Shown here: positions 1-10,100 of the stretch, piece by piece
Layout: each line of letters begins with the position of its first letter
Position numbering within the stretch: the stretch's first letter is position 1
Source: Bifidobacterium biavatii DSM 23969
GTDB taxonomy: Bacteria > Actinomycetota > Actinomycetes > Actinomycetales > Bifidobacteriaceae
DNA: 64,000 bases
Assembly: GCF_000741165.1 (NCBI RefSeq)
Contig: NZ_JGYN01000008.1
Coordinates: 62,001-126,000, forward strand
Direction of reading: 5' to 3'
Position numbers and translations under genes: made by a program
The notes under the pieces: model-generated
What the model saw: the letters and a program-made list of their open reading frames with translations, nothing else
Databases searched by the model: none
What the model was told of the DNA's origin: nothing

Positions 1-2117
1 TGGTAGGTGATGGCGAAGCGGTGCGATTCGTCGCGCACCCGCTGCAGCAGGTACATGCCCTGCGACTGGCGTTTGAGGATGATCGGATAATCGTCGTCCG
101 GCACCCACACTTCCTCAAGCCTCTTGGCCAGCCCGCACAGTGCCACGTCGTCCACGCCGCAGTCAGCCAGAGCCTTGGCTGCGGCCATGACCTGTGGCTG
201 TCCGCCGTCGACAACGATCAGGTTCGGCTTGTAGGCGAACCTGCGCCGGTCAGTGTTCTGCTGCACCACTGCTTCGGACGTCTTATCACTGCCAATATCG
301 TTTTGAACACTGATATCGGCATCGACATTGCCGACGTCTCGTGCCGAAGTTGAGGAATTCGCCATAGTAAGGGCGTCTCGTTCGCGGCGCTCGTTGTCCA
401 TGCTATCGCCGGAGTCGCCGGCGATGTTGCCGTGACGGAACCTTCTGGTCAGCGTCTCGTAGAGGGCGCTCAGATCGTCGACTGCGCCGTTGCCGTCCTT
501 GCCCCGGATGGCGAAGCGGCGGTATTCGGACTTTTTGGCGATCGCGTCTTCGAACACCACCATCGAAGCGACCTGGTATGCGCCGCCGACGGTGTTGGAA
601 ATGTCGTAGCATTCGATGCGCAGGGGGGCCTGCGAGAGACCCAACGCCTTCGCCACGTCGTTCATGGCATCCGACCGGGCGCCCATGTCGCTAATGCGGC
701 TCATCTTGCTGCGTTGCAGCGCCTGTCCAGCGTTTTCCGCGGCACGGTCCATCAGCGCTTTCTTTTCGCCACGACTGGCGGTGCGGATCGTCACCGCAGC
801 ACCGCGCAGCCCGCCCAGCCATGATTCGAGTTCTTCGCGGCGAGCCGGTTCGACCGGCACGATCACTTCACGCGGTATCGGCGAGACCGGTGCCAACAAG
901 TCCGCACGACCGGTCTGTTCCTGCCGTTCATGCCGTTCACGTGTCGCCTGCGCGCGTGATGCGGCATCGGTGGCGGTCAGCGACTGCGTCGATCCTATTG
1001 CGTCTCGACGTTCCTCAATCCGGTTGACAAATCCGTTTGCGGTCGTATCCGCGCCGGCATCCGCGTAGACCTGCACGATGAGGTCTGCGATCAGTTCGGC
1101 GTCGTCCACGTCTTCGACCCGTTCGACGCTCCAGTTGCGTTCGCCGCGGATCGAACCGTCGCGAACGATGAACGCATGCACTGACGCCTCCAGTTCGTCG
1201 GACGCCATGCCAAACATGTCGGCGTCCACGTCCTGGTCGAACACGACCGCGTTCTGCTGCATGACGGTTTGCAGCATCTGGATTTCGTCGCGTAGCCGGG
1301 CCGCTTTCTCGAATTCGAGTTCGGCGCTGGCTGTCTTCATGTCTCGCGCGAGCTGCGCGACGTATGATTTGCCGAGCCGTCCGGTCATCACGCCGACCAG
1401 ACGCTCGCACATGCGCCGGTGTTCCGCCGCGTCGATGCGTCCGACGCATGGCGCGGAGCATTTGCCGATGGATGCGAGCAGGCAGGGCCGGCCCGTCAGT
1501 TCGGCCTTGCGATACACTCCCTCGGCGCAGGTACGCACGGGGAAGGTCCGCAACAAGCGGTCGAGCGATTTGCGCAGCTCCCATACCTTCGCGTAGGGGC
1601 CAAAATAGCGGGTGTCCCGCCGTTTGCGACTGCGCGTCACCCACACACGCGGGAACCGCTCCCCCGCCGAGACCGCCAGATACGGGTAGGTTTTGTCGTC
1701 GCGGAACTGCACGTTGAACCGCGGGTCGAATTCCTTGATCCACGTGTATTCGAGCGTGAGCGCCTCGAGCTCGGTGCCGACCACTGTCCACTCGAGGCTG
1801 CGCGCGGTGAGCACCATGGTCTGCGTGCGCGGGTGCAGCAGGTATAGCGGCTGGAAATAGTTGGTCAGACGGTTGCGCAGGCTTTTCGCCTTGCCCACGT
1901 AGATCACGCGGCCCTCGCCGTCGCGCCATTTGTACACACCTGGCTGCGCCGGAATATCTCCCGTCTTCGGACGGAACAGGTCGCGGGTGTCCCCCAGCAA
2001 CGGAGCCCCGTTCTTGTTGACGCCCGCGGACGTGTCGACGCCGACCATATCCTTCTGCAAGGCGTCCGCAGTCCTGCGCCACACATCCGGCGCATGCCGT
2101 TCAATGTCATTGGTCAT
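1..2117 (-). CDS. uvrC: UvrABC excinuclease subunit C (partial, C-terminus beyond window)
   Basis: UvrC makes the two incisions either side of a lesion in nucleotide excision repair after UvrA/UvrB load. About 705 residues are visible. The start at 2117 is preceded by GAGGAA at good distance. The N-terminal GIY-YIG nuclease is clear near residues 49-80 (GVYKW...VIYVGKAKSLRNRL). Further on, the motif NLIVVDGGQPQ and the segment RVRDESHRFAITY near the window edge belong to the RNase H-like half. The terminal helix-hairpin-helix region lies outside the window. Just before NLIVVDGG there is a polar, low-complexity insertion of roughly 50 residues. The gene follows uvrA on the same strand, 143 bases downstream, so the two may be co-transcribed. 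Assignment is secure. Confidence 0.96.
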   Translation of the reverse strand, partial: MTNDIERHAPDVWRRTADALQKDMVGVDTSAGVNKNGAPLLGDTRDLFRPKTGDIPAQPGVYKWRDGEGRVIYVGKAKSLRNRLTNYFQPLYLLHPRTQTMVLTARSLEWTVVGTELEALTLEYTWIKEFDPRFNVQFRDDKTYPYLAVSAGERFPRVWVTRSRKRRDTRYFGPYAKVWELRKSLDRLLRTFPVRTCAEGVYRKAELTGRPCLLASIGKCSAPCVGRIDAAEHRRMCERLVGVMTGRLGKSYVAQLARDMKTASAELEFEKAARLRDEIQMLQTVMQQNAVVFDQDVDADMFGMASDELEASVHAFIVRDGSIRGERNWSVERVEDVDDAELIADLIVQVYADAGADTTANGFVNRIEERRDAIGSTQSLTATDAASRAQATRERHERQEQTGRADLLAPVSPIPREVIVPVEPARREELESWLGGLRGAAVTIRTASRGEKKALMDRAAENAGQALQRSKMSRISDMGARSDAMNDVAKALGLSQAPLRIECYDISNTVGGAYQVASMVVFEDAIAKKSEYRRFAIRGKDGNGAVDDLSALYETLTRRFRHGNIAGDSGDSMDNERRERDALTMANSSTSARDVGNVDADISVQNDIGSDKTSEAVVQQNTDRRRFAYKPNLIVVDGGQPQVMAAAKALADCGVDDVALCGLAKRLEEVWVPDDDYPIILKRQSQGMYLLQRVRDESHRFAITY

Positions 2118-2159
2118 GTTGGTTCCTCAGAGAAAAACGTAAGTCGAGGCTGCAAACGA

Positions 2160-2249
2160 GCGTGGGGTCGGGATATGCGATGTCAGACCGTAAAGACTCG
2201 GCCAGAGCAGCCCGGAGCGTGTCGGATATCGCATATCCCGACCCCACGC
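2160..2249. repeat. 22-bp perfect inverted repeat between uvrA and uvrC
   Basis: The arm at 2160-2181 (GCGTGGGGTCGGGATATGCG onward) is perfectly complementary to 2228-2249. Pairing continues inward for three more positions including one G-T pair. The loop is about 40 bases. No T-run follows on either strand, so it is not a classical intrinsic terminator. It sits in the uvrA-uvrC gap and would fold in a read-through transcript. It could be an mRNA-processing or partial-termination hairpin, or a small palindromic mobile repeat. Confidence 0.75.
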
Positions 2250-2260
2250 GGACACCGTGC

Positions 2261-5200
2261 CTAACGGACATGCTCCAGCATCGGTTTGAGGAACCTGCCG
2301 GTCCACGATTCCGCGCATTCGGCGACCTGCTCGGGCGTTCCCTGCGTGACGACGGTGCCGCCACCGTCGCCGCCTTCCGGCCCGAGATCGATGATCCAGT
2401 CGGCCGACTTGACCACGTCGAGGTTGTGCTCTATGACGATCACGGTATTACCCTTATCGACCAATCCCTGCAGCACAAGCAGGAGCTTGCGCACGTCCTC
2501 GAAGTGCAGACCGGTGGTCGGTTCATCGAGAATGTACACGGTTTTGCCGGTGGAACGCCGCTGCAGTTCGGTGGCGAGCTTGACGCGCTGCGATTCGCCG
2601 CCAGACAGGGTGGGAGCGGGTTGGCCGAGGCGGATGTAGCCGAGACCAACTTCGACGAGCGTGTCGAGGTAGCGGGAGATCGACGGATACGCCTTGAAGA
2701 ACTTCGCAGCCTCCTCGATGGGCATGTCGAGTACGTCGGAGACGGTCTTGCCGTTGTATTTGACTTCGAGCGTCTCGCGGTTGTACCGCTTGCCGTGGCA
2801 TTCCTCGCATTCGACGTACACGTCGGGCAAGAAGTTCATTTCGATCTTGAGCGTGCCGTCTCCGTGGCAGGCCTCGCACCGACCGCCCTTGACGTTGAAC
2901 GAGAAGCGGCCCGGACCGTAGCCGCGCACCTGAGCTTCAGGGGTTTTAGCGAACAGGGTGCGGATCTTATCCCACACGCCGGTGTAGGTGGCGGGATTGG
3001 ATCGCGGCGTACGTCCGATCGGGTTCTGGTCGACGTGGATGACCTTGTCGCACTGGTCGACGCCTTCGACGCGCGTGTGCTTGCCGGGTACGATGCGCGC
3101 GCCGTTGAGCTTGTCAGCGAGGACCGGATAGAGGATCTGGTTGACGAGGGTGGATTTGCCCGAACCGGAGACGCCGGTGACCACGGTCATCACGCCGAGC
3201 GGAAAGTCGACGGTGAGGTTCTTGAGGTTGTTCTCGCGTGCGCCGACGACGCGCAGCTGCCGGGTTTTGTCGGTTTTGCGGCGGTGGTCGGGCACGGTGA
3301 TTGCGCGTCGGCCGGCGATGTAGTCGCCGGTGATTGACCGCGGCGCATCGACGAGCTTCGACGCCGGACCGGAATAAACGACTTCGCCGCCGTGTTCGCC
3401 GGCGCCCGGTCCGATGTCGACGAGCCAGTCGGCTTTTTCGATGGTTTCCTGGTCGTGTTCGACGACGATCAGCGTGTTGCCGAGATCACGCAGATGGTGC
3501 AGCGTTTCAATGAGCCGCTCGTTGTCACGCTGGTGCAGGCCGATGGACGGCTCGTCGAGCACGTACATGACGCCGACAAGCCCGGAGCCGATCTGCGTGG
3601 CAAGTCGAATGCGCTGAGCCTCTCCGCCGGACAGGGTTTTCGCGGCTCGGGACAAGGTCAGGTAGTTCAGGCCGACGTCGTTGAGGAAGCCGAGCCGCGC
3701 GCGGATCTCCTTGAGCACTTCGCCAGCGATCTGCGCGGCGGATCCGGTAAGCTCGAGACCGTTCACCCATGCGAGGCTTGCCTCGGCGGACATATCGCAC
3801 ACGTCGGCGATCGACTTGCCGTTGACGGTGACGGCCAACACTTCGGGGCGCAGGCGCCGTCCCTTGCAGGTCTGGCACGGCACTTCGCGCATGTACGACT
3901 CGTAATACTGCTTCATCTGGTCGGAATCGGTCTCGTCGTGCCGGCGCATGAGCGTGCGCACCACGCCTTCGAATCCGGTCGAATACTCGCGCATGCGCCC
4001 CCACCGGTTGCGGTAGGAGACCTTCACCTTGAAGTTCCGGCCGTACATGATCGCGTGGCGTACCTCGTACGGCAGATCCTGCCACGGGGTGTCCAGATCG
4101 AAGCCCATTTCCTCGCCGAGGCCTTCAAGCACGTGGCGGTAGTACTCCCCCGTGCCCTTGGTCAGTCCCCACGGTTCGATCGCTCCTTCATTGAGTGTCT
4201 TGCTCGGATCGGGGATGACGAGTTCCGGGTCGATTTCCAGCGAGTATCCGATGCCCGTGCAGTCAGGGCAGGCACCGTACGGGGCATTGAACGAGAACGT
4301 GCGCGGTTCGATCTCGTCGAGCTCGAGCTGGTGCCCGTTCGGACAGGCGCGTTTTTCGGAGAACGGCTGGCGACGCGCCGGATCGTTCTCATCACGGTCC
4401 ACATAATCCGCCACGATGACGCCCTTGGCGAGCTTCAACGCGGTTTCGACCGAATCAGTGAGCCGCTGGCGAATGCCGTCCTTGACGACAAGACGGTCGA
4501 CGACCACTTCGATCGTGTGCTTCTTCTGCTTGGCGAGCTTGATGTCGTCGCTCAGCTGCACCATCTCGCCGTCCACGAGCGCACGGGCGTAGCCGTCGCC
4601 TCGCAGCAGTTCCAACAGATCGGCGAACTCACCCTTACGGCCCCGCACCACGGGCGCGAGAATCTGGAAACGCGTGCGTTCCGGATTGGCGAGCAGCGTG
4701 TCGACCATCTGCTGCGGCGTCTGGGCACTAACCGGCTCTCCGCACACCGGGCAGTGCGGGATGCCAGTGCGTGCGAACAGCAGTCGCAGGTAATCGTAGA
4801 TCTCGGTGATCGTGCCGACCGTCGAACGCGGGTTGCGGTTCGTGGTCTTCTGGTCGATCGACACGGCCGGGCTCAGTCCTTCGATGAAGTCAACGTCCGG
4901 CTTGTCCATCTGGCCGAGGAACTGGCGGGCGTACGCGGAAAGCGACTCCACATACCGCCGCTGTCCCTCGGCGAACAGCGTGTCGAACGCGAGCGACGAC
5001 TTGCCAGAGCCGGACAGGCCCGTAAACACGACCATGCGGTTGCGCGGGATCGACAGGTCTACGTTCTTGAGGTTGTGTTCGCGGGCACCCTGAATGGTGA
5101 TTTTCAGGTCGTTGGGGATGCGCGAGATGTCCGCCACCAATGACGTGTCGGTGCGGCGCATCGGTGCCTTCTTGATCTCCCTCGACAGGAATGTGTCGCT

Positions 5201-5269
5201 GGTCATGACGCGTTCGACCACCACGTCGCCGTTTTTCCCGGTATTCGGGTCTTTCCGGTTCACTGCCAT
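2261..5269 (-). CDS. uvrA: UvrABC excinuclease subunit A (DNA damage-recognition ATPase)
   Basis: UvrA dimers find bulky DNA lesions and load UvrB. The 1002-residue product has two ABC-type ATPase modules. The first Walker A is GLSGSGKS near residues 84-91 and the second is GVSGSGKST. Two LSGGE(A/S)QR signatures are present. Zinc-binding cysteine pairs are visible ([15 protein letters not shown]...[10 protein letters not shown]). The N-terminus runs about 50 residues longer than the enterobacterial protein. The start at 5269 has AGAAGG eight bases upstream, but a later Met (residue 22 or 37) is possible. A perfect SOS-type palindrome lies 74-89 bases upstream, indicating LexA control. uvrC follows downstream. 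Confidence 0.98.
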   Translation of the reverse strand: MAVNRKDPNTGKNGDVVVERVMTSDTFLSREIKKAPMRRTDTSLVADISRIPNDLKITIQGAREHNLKNVDLSIPRNRMVVFTGLSGSGKSSLAFDTLFAEGQRRYVESLSAYARQFLGQMDKPDVDFIEGLSPAVSIDQKTTNRNPRSTVGTITEIYDYLRLLFARTGIPHCPVCGEPVSAQTPQQMVDTLLANPERTRFQILAPVVRGRKGEFADLLELLRGDGYARALVDGEMVQLSDDIKLAKQKKHTIEVVVDRLVVKDGIRQRLTDSVETALKLAKGVIVADYVDRDENDPARRQPFSEKRACPNGHQLELDEIEPRTFSFNAPYGACPDCTGIGYSLEIDPELVIPDPSKTLNEGAIEPWGLTKGTGEYYRHVLEGLGEEMGFDLDTPWQDLPYEVRHAIMYGRNFKVKVSYRNRWGRMREYSTGFEGVVRTLMRRHDETDSDQMKQYYESYMREVPCQTCKGRRLRPEVLAVTVNGKSIADVCDMSAEASLAWVNGLELTGSAAQIAGEVLKEIRARLGFLNDVGLNYLTLSRAAKTLSGGEAQRIRLATQIGSGLVGVMYVLDEPSIGLHQRDNERLIETLHHLRDLGNTLIVVEHDQETIEKADWLVDIGPGAGEHGGEVVYSGPASKLVDAPRSITGDYIAGRRAITVPDHRRKTDKTRQLRVVGARENNLKNLTVDFPLGVMTVVTGVSGSGKSTLVNQILYPVLADKLNGARIVPGKHTRVEGVDQCDKVIHVDQNPIGRTPRSNPATYTGVWDKIRTLFAKTPEAQVRGYGPGRFSFNVKGGRCEACHGDGTLKIEMNFLPDVYVECEECHGKRYNRETLEVKYNGKTVSDVLDMPIEEAAKFFKAYPSISRYLDTLVEVGLGYIRLGQPAPTLSGGESQRVKLATELQRRSTGKTVYILDEPTTGLHFEDVRKLLLVLQGLVDKGNTVIVIEHNLDVVKSADWIIDLGPEGGDGGGTVVTQGTPEQVAECAESWTGRFLKPMLEHVR

Positions 5270-5342
5270 CGCCGCCGCCTTCTGCTCGTTCGCTGTGTGT
5301 GCTTAATACTGTGCCCTAGGATACCTGAATTCCAGACAGATT

Positions 5343-5358
5343 TCGAACGCATGTTCGA
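5343..5358. promoter_or_regulatory. SOS box (LexA operator) upstream of uvrA
   Basis: TCGAACGCATGTTCGA is a perfect 16-base palindrome. It matches the actinobacterial LexA consensus TCGAAC-N4-GTTCGA and lies 74-89 bases before the uvrA start codon. The known role of uvrA in SOS responses supports the call. Confidence 0.85.
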
Positions 5359-5395
5359 TCGGCGTGTTTCGGCGGCAACGCAACGGTCTGCCAGC

Positions 5396-6160
5396 TCAGT
5401 GCTCGCGGTACACCTTGGTGTAGGAGCCCTCCGCACGCGGTCGCACGACGATCGAATCAATGTCCACCGTGTCGGGTTGACCCAGCGCCCAACGCACGCA
5501 TTCGGCAATATCCTCGGCAGTCAGCGGATCGGGCACGCCGGCATACACAGCCGCGGCCTTCGCCTCGTCACCGCCGAAGCGCTTGAGTGAAAACTCGTCG
5601 GTATGCACCATGCCCGGAGCGATGTCAATCACGCGCACCGGCTCTCCGATCTGCTCGAGCCGCAGCACGCGCGCCATCACCTTCTCTGCGAACTTCGACG
5701 CACAGTATCCAGCGCCGCCTTCGTACGGTTCGATGCCGGCCGTTGAGGAGATGACGAGCACGGTACCACCGCCGGGCGCCTGCTTGAGCGCAGGCAGAAG
5801 CTTCTGCGTGATGCGCAGCGTGCCGATCACGTTCAGCTCGTACATGTTGCGCCAGTCGTCAAGGTTCGCAGTGGCGACCGGGTCCTTGCCAAATGCCGCG
5901 CCCGCGCAGTTGACGAGCGCCTTGACCGAACCTCCGGCCAGTACCTTGTCCACGGCGGCCCGGGTGCTTGCCTCGTCGGTGATGTCGCACACCACGTAGC
6001 TGACCGCGTCGCCGAGTTCGTCGGCGAGCGCCTTGAGCTTGTTCTCGCGTCGTGCGAGTGCGACGACGGTCCAGCCGTCGTTGACGAGTGCGCGGACGCT
6101 TGCGGCGCCGATGCCGCTTGATGCGCCGGTGACGACGGCGCGTTTGGTGGTGGTTTCCAT
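5396..6160 (-). CDS. SDR-family NAD(P)-dependent oxidoreductase (YdfG-like)
   Basis: This is a classical short-chain dehydrogenase of 254 residues. It shows the cofactor-binding glycine motif TGASSGIG near the N-terminus, NCAG in the middle, and the catalytic Ser-Tyr-Lys arrangement (ISSTAG..., YCASK). The overall sequence resembles YdfG-type 3-hydroxy acid/serine dehydrogenases, but the substrate cannot be read from sequence. The start at 6160 was chosen because AAGGAG lies seven to eight bases upstream. An in-frame extension to 6271 exists but overlaps the downstream end of nfo and lacks a ribosome binding site. It lies between uvrA and nfo on the same strand. Confidence 0.9.
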   Translation of the reverse strand: METTTKRAVVTGASSGIGAASVRALVNDGWTVVALARRENKLKALADELGDAVSYVVCDITDEASTRAAVDKVLAGGSVKALVNCAGAAFGKDPVATANLDDWRNMYELNVIGTLRITQKLLPALKQAPGGGTVLVISSTAGIEPYEGGAGYCASKFAEKVMARVLRLEQIGEPVRVIDIAPGMVHTDEFSLKRFGGDEAKAAAVYAGVPDPLTAEDIAECVRWALGQPDTVDIDSIVVRPRAEGSYTKVYREH

Positions 6161-6258
6161 TGCCGATCTCCTTGGTTTGCGGGTTTTGCCGCGGGTGTTA
6201 TCGCTCACGGTCTGTTGTTTATGATAGTCGCGTGTAACTTGTTCGGTCGGGTTGGCGG

Positions 6259-7134
6259 TCAGGCGTGGCATAGTCCGCGTAGCAGTGTGATTTCGTCGCG
6301 GTGCGTGGTTGGGGTTTGTTCTTTGGTTTCGAGGATCATGGGCAATGTGTTGGTGCGTGGGTCGTTGACGAGTTGAGTGAAGAATGTGGTGCCGAGTTGT
6401 CCTTGGCCGATGTTGGCGTGGCGGTCTTTGTGTGAGTTGAGGCCGTATTGTGAGTCGTTGGCGTGGATGGCTTTGACGCGCTCAAGTCCGATGGTGTCGT
6501 CGAGTTCGCGTAGGACGTTGTCGAAGTTGTTGAGGAGGTCGTATCCGGCGTCGTAGACGTGGCAGGTGTCGAGGGTGATGCCGAGGTTGGTCGTGTGGTC
6601 GACGTGGTTGATGATGTCGGCGAGTTCTGTGAAGTTGCGTCCGCATTCGGTGCCTTTGCCGGCCATGGTTTCGAGCAGGATGGGCACGGTGTTGCTCGCA
6701 TTGCCCGTGTCGGCGAGCAGGTCGAATACTTGGTTCAGCCCGTCGGCGATGAGTCGGCATCCTTCCGCGGCTCCTTGTCCGACGTGGGATCCGGGGTGGA
6801 TGTTGAGGTAGATCTCTTGTCCGGCTTGTCGGATGGGTGCGAGCAGTTGCAGGTCTTCGGCGAGCGCGTGGATGGCGAATTCGCGTTTGGCGTCGTCTTT
6901 GGCGGCGAGGTTGTACACGTATGGCGCATGTGCGACGAGCGGTCCGTAGTGTTCGGCTGTGAGTTGGCGTGCGAAGTCGGTTGCACCGTCGGGGTTGAGT
7001 GATGTGGATTTCTTGCCGTATGGCGAGCGCGGGAAGAATGCGAACGTGGTGCCGCTTTCGCTGTGCGAGCGTTCGATGAGTTTGTTCCATCCGCCTGCCG
7101 TGGATAGGTGTGATCCGATGAGGAGTGTTATCAT
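6259..7134 (-). CDS. nfo: Endonuclease IV (AP endonuclease)
   Basis: This 291-residue enzyme cleaves 5' of abasic sites in base-excision repair and uses a trinuclear zinc centre. The family signatures are visible: LGITLDTCHVYDAGYD and the C-terminal HANDSQYGLNSHKDRHANIG, which carries zinc-binding His and Asp residues. MITLLIGSH was taken as the start (7134, GAAAGG upstream) rather than the Met eight residues earlier. It belongs to a run of minus-strand repair genes after the primase-helicase gene, 56 bases away. Confidence 0.95.
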   Translation of the reverse strand: MITLLIGSHLSTAGGWNKLIERSHSESGTTFAFFPRSPYGKKSTSLNPDGATDFARQLTAEHYGPLVAHAPYVYNLAAKDDAKREFAIHALAEDLQLLAPIRQAGQEIYLNIHPGSHVGQGAAEGCRLIADGLNQVFDLLADTGNASNTVPILLETMAGKGTECGRNFTELADIINHVDHTTNLGITLDTCHVYDAGYDLLNNFDNVLRELDDTIGLERVKAIHANDSQYGLNSHKDRHANIGQGQLGTTFFTQLVNDPRTNTLPMILETKEQTPTTHRDEITLLRGLCHA

Positions 7135-7190
7135 ATTTGGGCCTTTCTGTGCTTGCATGTGTTGATTGCCTGTCTTAACGGTGTACGTGT

Positions 7191-10100
7191 CTATTTATCA
7201 TTGTCTTGATTGTCTTGCGCTTCTTTGAAGCGTCGTGCTAATGCTGGGTCGTGGAAGCGCAGTGAGCAGTCGTCGGGTTTTGCGTTGCCGAGTGGTTCGA
7301 TAGTTCCGAACCAGATGAGTGTATCGTCGAATATGGTGAATTCGTTGCATGATTCGACCGTATGTACCTGGCAACCTAATGCCCGTAGGCGTGTGATGTT
7401 TCGTTGTGTTCTTGCTCGTGACGTTTCGGTTGCTGTATCAGGTTGACGTACGGTGATGGTTACGACCACTCCCCGATTGATTGCTTGCATGATTGCGTTG
7501 TCGAACTGGGTAATGCCTCGTTGAGAGAGGTAGCTTGCGTTGATGGTTATCGACTGACTGCAATGCATGATGTCGTTGCTGAATGTGCTGAGGAAATCGT
7601 TTGCGGTAACGATGTCGTTTTGCGCATCGGGTCGTGTATTGTCGTCGGAGATGAGCGTTTTTGTGCGGTACAGCAGGGCGTCGGTTTTGGCTTGGCGCAG
7701 CATGCTGTTGGATAGTTCGTCTGCCAGTAACGGTTCGTATCCTTGGCTGAGATAGGTTTTCAATCGTTTGCGGTACATGGTTGAGGACATGGGTACAGTT
7801 ACGTCGATGTAGTCATAGATGCGCACCTCTTGTTTGCCGTTGTTGTCTCGGTGGAGTCTACCGATGTATTGGGTAACAGCGGTTTCCACGGAGACCGGTG
7901 CGGCGAGCATGAGCGTGTCCAATCGTTTTTGGTCGAATCCTTCGCCGATGTAGCTGCCTGTCGCTACAACGGCAAGGCTTTCATCCGGGGGAATGTGGGT
8001 GACTTGTTGGAGTTTTTCTTGTCGTATGCTCTTTGGATCTGCGCCGTAGAGAAGAATCACGTGCTGGCAGCCTCGATGTCGAAGGTCGTCGGCGAGCGCT
8101 CGCGCGTGTTCGATGCGTTTGGTGAGTATGAGCGGGGTTCTTCCTGCCTGGATAACGGTCATGGTGTCGTCAAGGATCATGTCGTTGCGTGGTTTGCTGT
8201 CGCATGCGACTTGCAGATAGTCGTGATAGGTGAATGGTTCGATGAGGTCGAGGTTGACTGCCGTAAAGCGGGGGATGAATCGTCGGACAAACCGTTGCGA
8301 GGCCATTTGATCTTTGACATCGACGGTGTATCGAATCGGCCCGCATTGCATGATGGTGATGGGTTGCATGCCGTCGTCTCGTTTGAATGTGCCGGTTAGT
8401 CCGTATACGTATTGTGCGGTGGTTGCGCGTGCAATGGTTTCTGTATCCACGGAGGCGACGTGGTGGCATTCGTCGAAGATCACCATACCGTAGTGGTTGA
8501 CGAGCTCCTTGACGTGCTTCTCGCCCGGTATGTCGCTGCGTTCGAACAGGGATTGCGCGAGCGCGATGTCGATGATGCCGTTTGCTTCGTTTCGTCCTGC
8601 TCCGATTTGACCGATGATGCTGGGTTGTTTGCGGCTGATGCGACCGGTTTTGGTGAGTTTTGGCGGTAATGACATGTCGATGCTGAGGAATTGGCCGAGT
8701 TGTTCTTTCCATTGGTCCAGCAGAGCGGATGAGCGCAGCACGATCAGCGTGCTGGTTTTTCGTTCGGCGATGAGGTTGGCTGCGATGACGGTTTTGCCGA
8801 AGCCGGTTGGTGCTACGAGTATGCCGTTGTCGCACGCGAGTAAGGATCGGGCTGCAGTGGACTGCTGCGGCCGGAGTGCTCCGGTGAACTTCACGCGGAT
8901 GGGGGTTCCGACGCTGCGTTTGTCCAAATAGGCAACGGATGCTCCTGCGGAGGAAAGCAGGGATGTTAATGGCTCCTTGCATCCTCGTGGCAGTAGTATC
9001 GTGTCTTCGGTTTCTTCCCCGCGGTAGATGATGCGCGGCTTGTTGTATACGGGCTGACGCATGGCTTGCGCCCGATAGAAGTCAGGGTTGGCGAACGCGG
9101 CGAGACGACGTATCGCGTTGAGTGCCACTGCCGTCATGCCGGTTTTGGGGATAACGAGCATGTTGCGTTCAATGATGTCGATGGTTTCCGGCACGTCGAA
9201 TGACGTTATCGTGTTCCCGGACCGGAAGTGCCCTGTTCGGGGACTATTCGACTTGCTACGGGCTTCATGCTTGTCTGTTTGCGCAGTCGTCGTGTTAATG
9301 GCCGAAGTGATGTTGGAGGTGTCGGCTGTTTCAGTAATTGGATTGATGAGCTTGCCCAACGGACCGTTGTACCGCGATGCCAGTGCCGTGATTGCATTGA
9401 CTTGCTCCAAAGTGACCCGTTGGGCCGAGGAGAGAAACGACCATTGGTCCTTATACGGTTTGAATTGGTCGTCCACGAAAACGCTGTTGCCGTTGTCACG
9501 CGCTTTGCGCTGCAAGGGCAATGCGATCAGGTTGCCGAAGCCTCCGGCAGGCATCGTGTCCTGATTGGGGAACATGCGGTCATACGATCGGAACGCAATA
9601 TGCGTGAGATCCGACGCTTGCGTCAACAGGAGTGAGCCCATGCGTCTCGCCTGCGCCGCGTCGACTTGTTCGGCAAAGAACAGCCACAGGTGTCCTCCAT
9701 CGCCGGATCGGGAACGCTCCACGGCCGGTCGCAGACCATGTTGTTCGCAAACTCGTCTGACCGCCGAGATCTCACGCATCCAACCGTCATCATCGAAATC
9801 AATGGCCAGAAACCAGACCTTCGAATCCTTGGACATCGGATACAATCCGACGACGTTGGTGAATCTGTCGTCGCGTTTGGTGAAATGGTCCAAGAGAGCC
9901 TGATCGGTCAATGGTTTGCATCGTCGCCGTTCCGGTGGAGTGGGGATGCGCCTGCCATCCGCCAGTTGCGTCCACTCATTCCATGCGGCCGGAGCATATC
10001 CGATCTTGCCTGTCTTCTTGGAGACAAACCCATGCGCATACACATCATCACGGCCACGGAACAATGATCGAAACAATCGCACTTTGCACGTGGGCGAACT

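Noticed and set aside
3392..5143. 583-codon open frame antisense to uvrA
   Set aside because: A shadow of a GC-rich gene. uvrA is full length with all motifs, and the antisense product matches no family.
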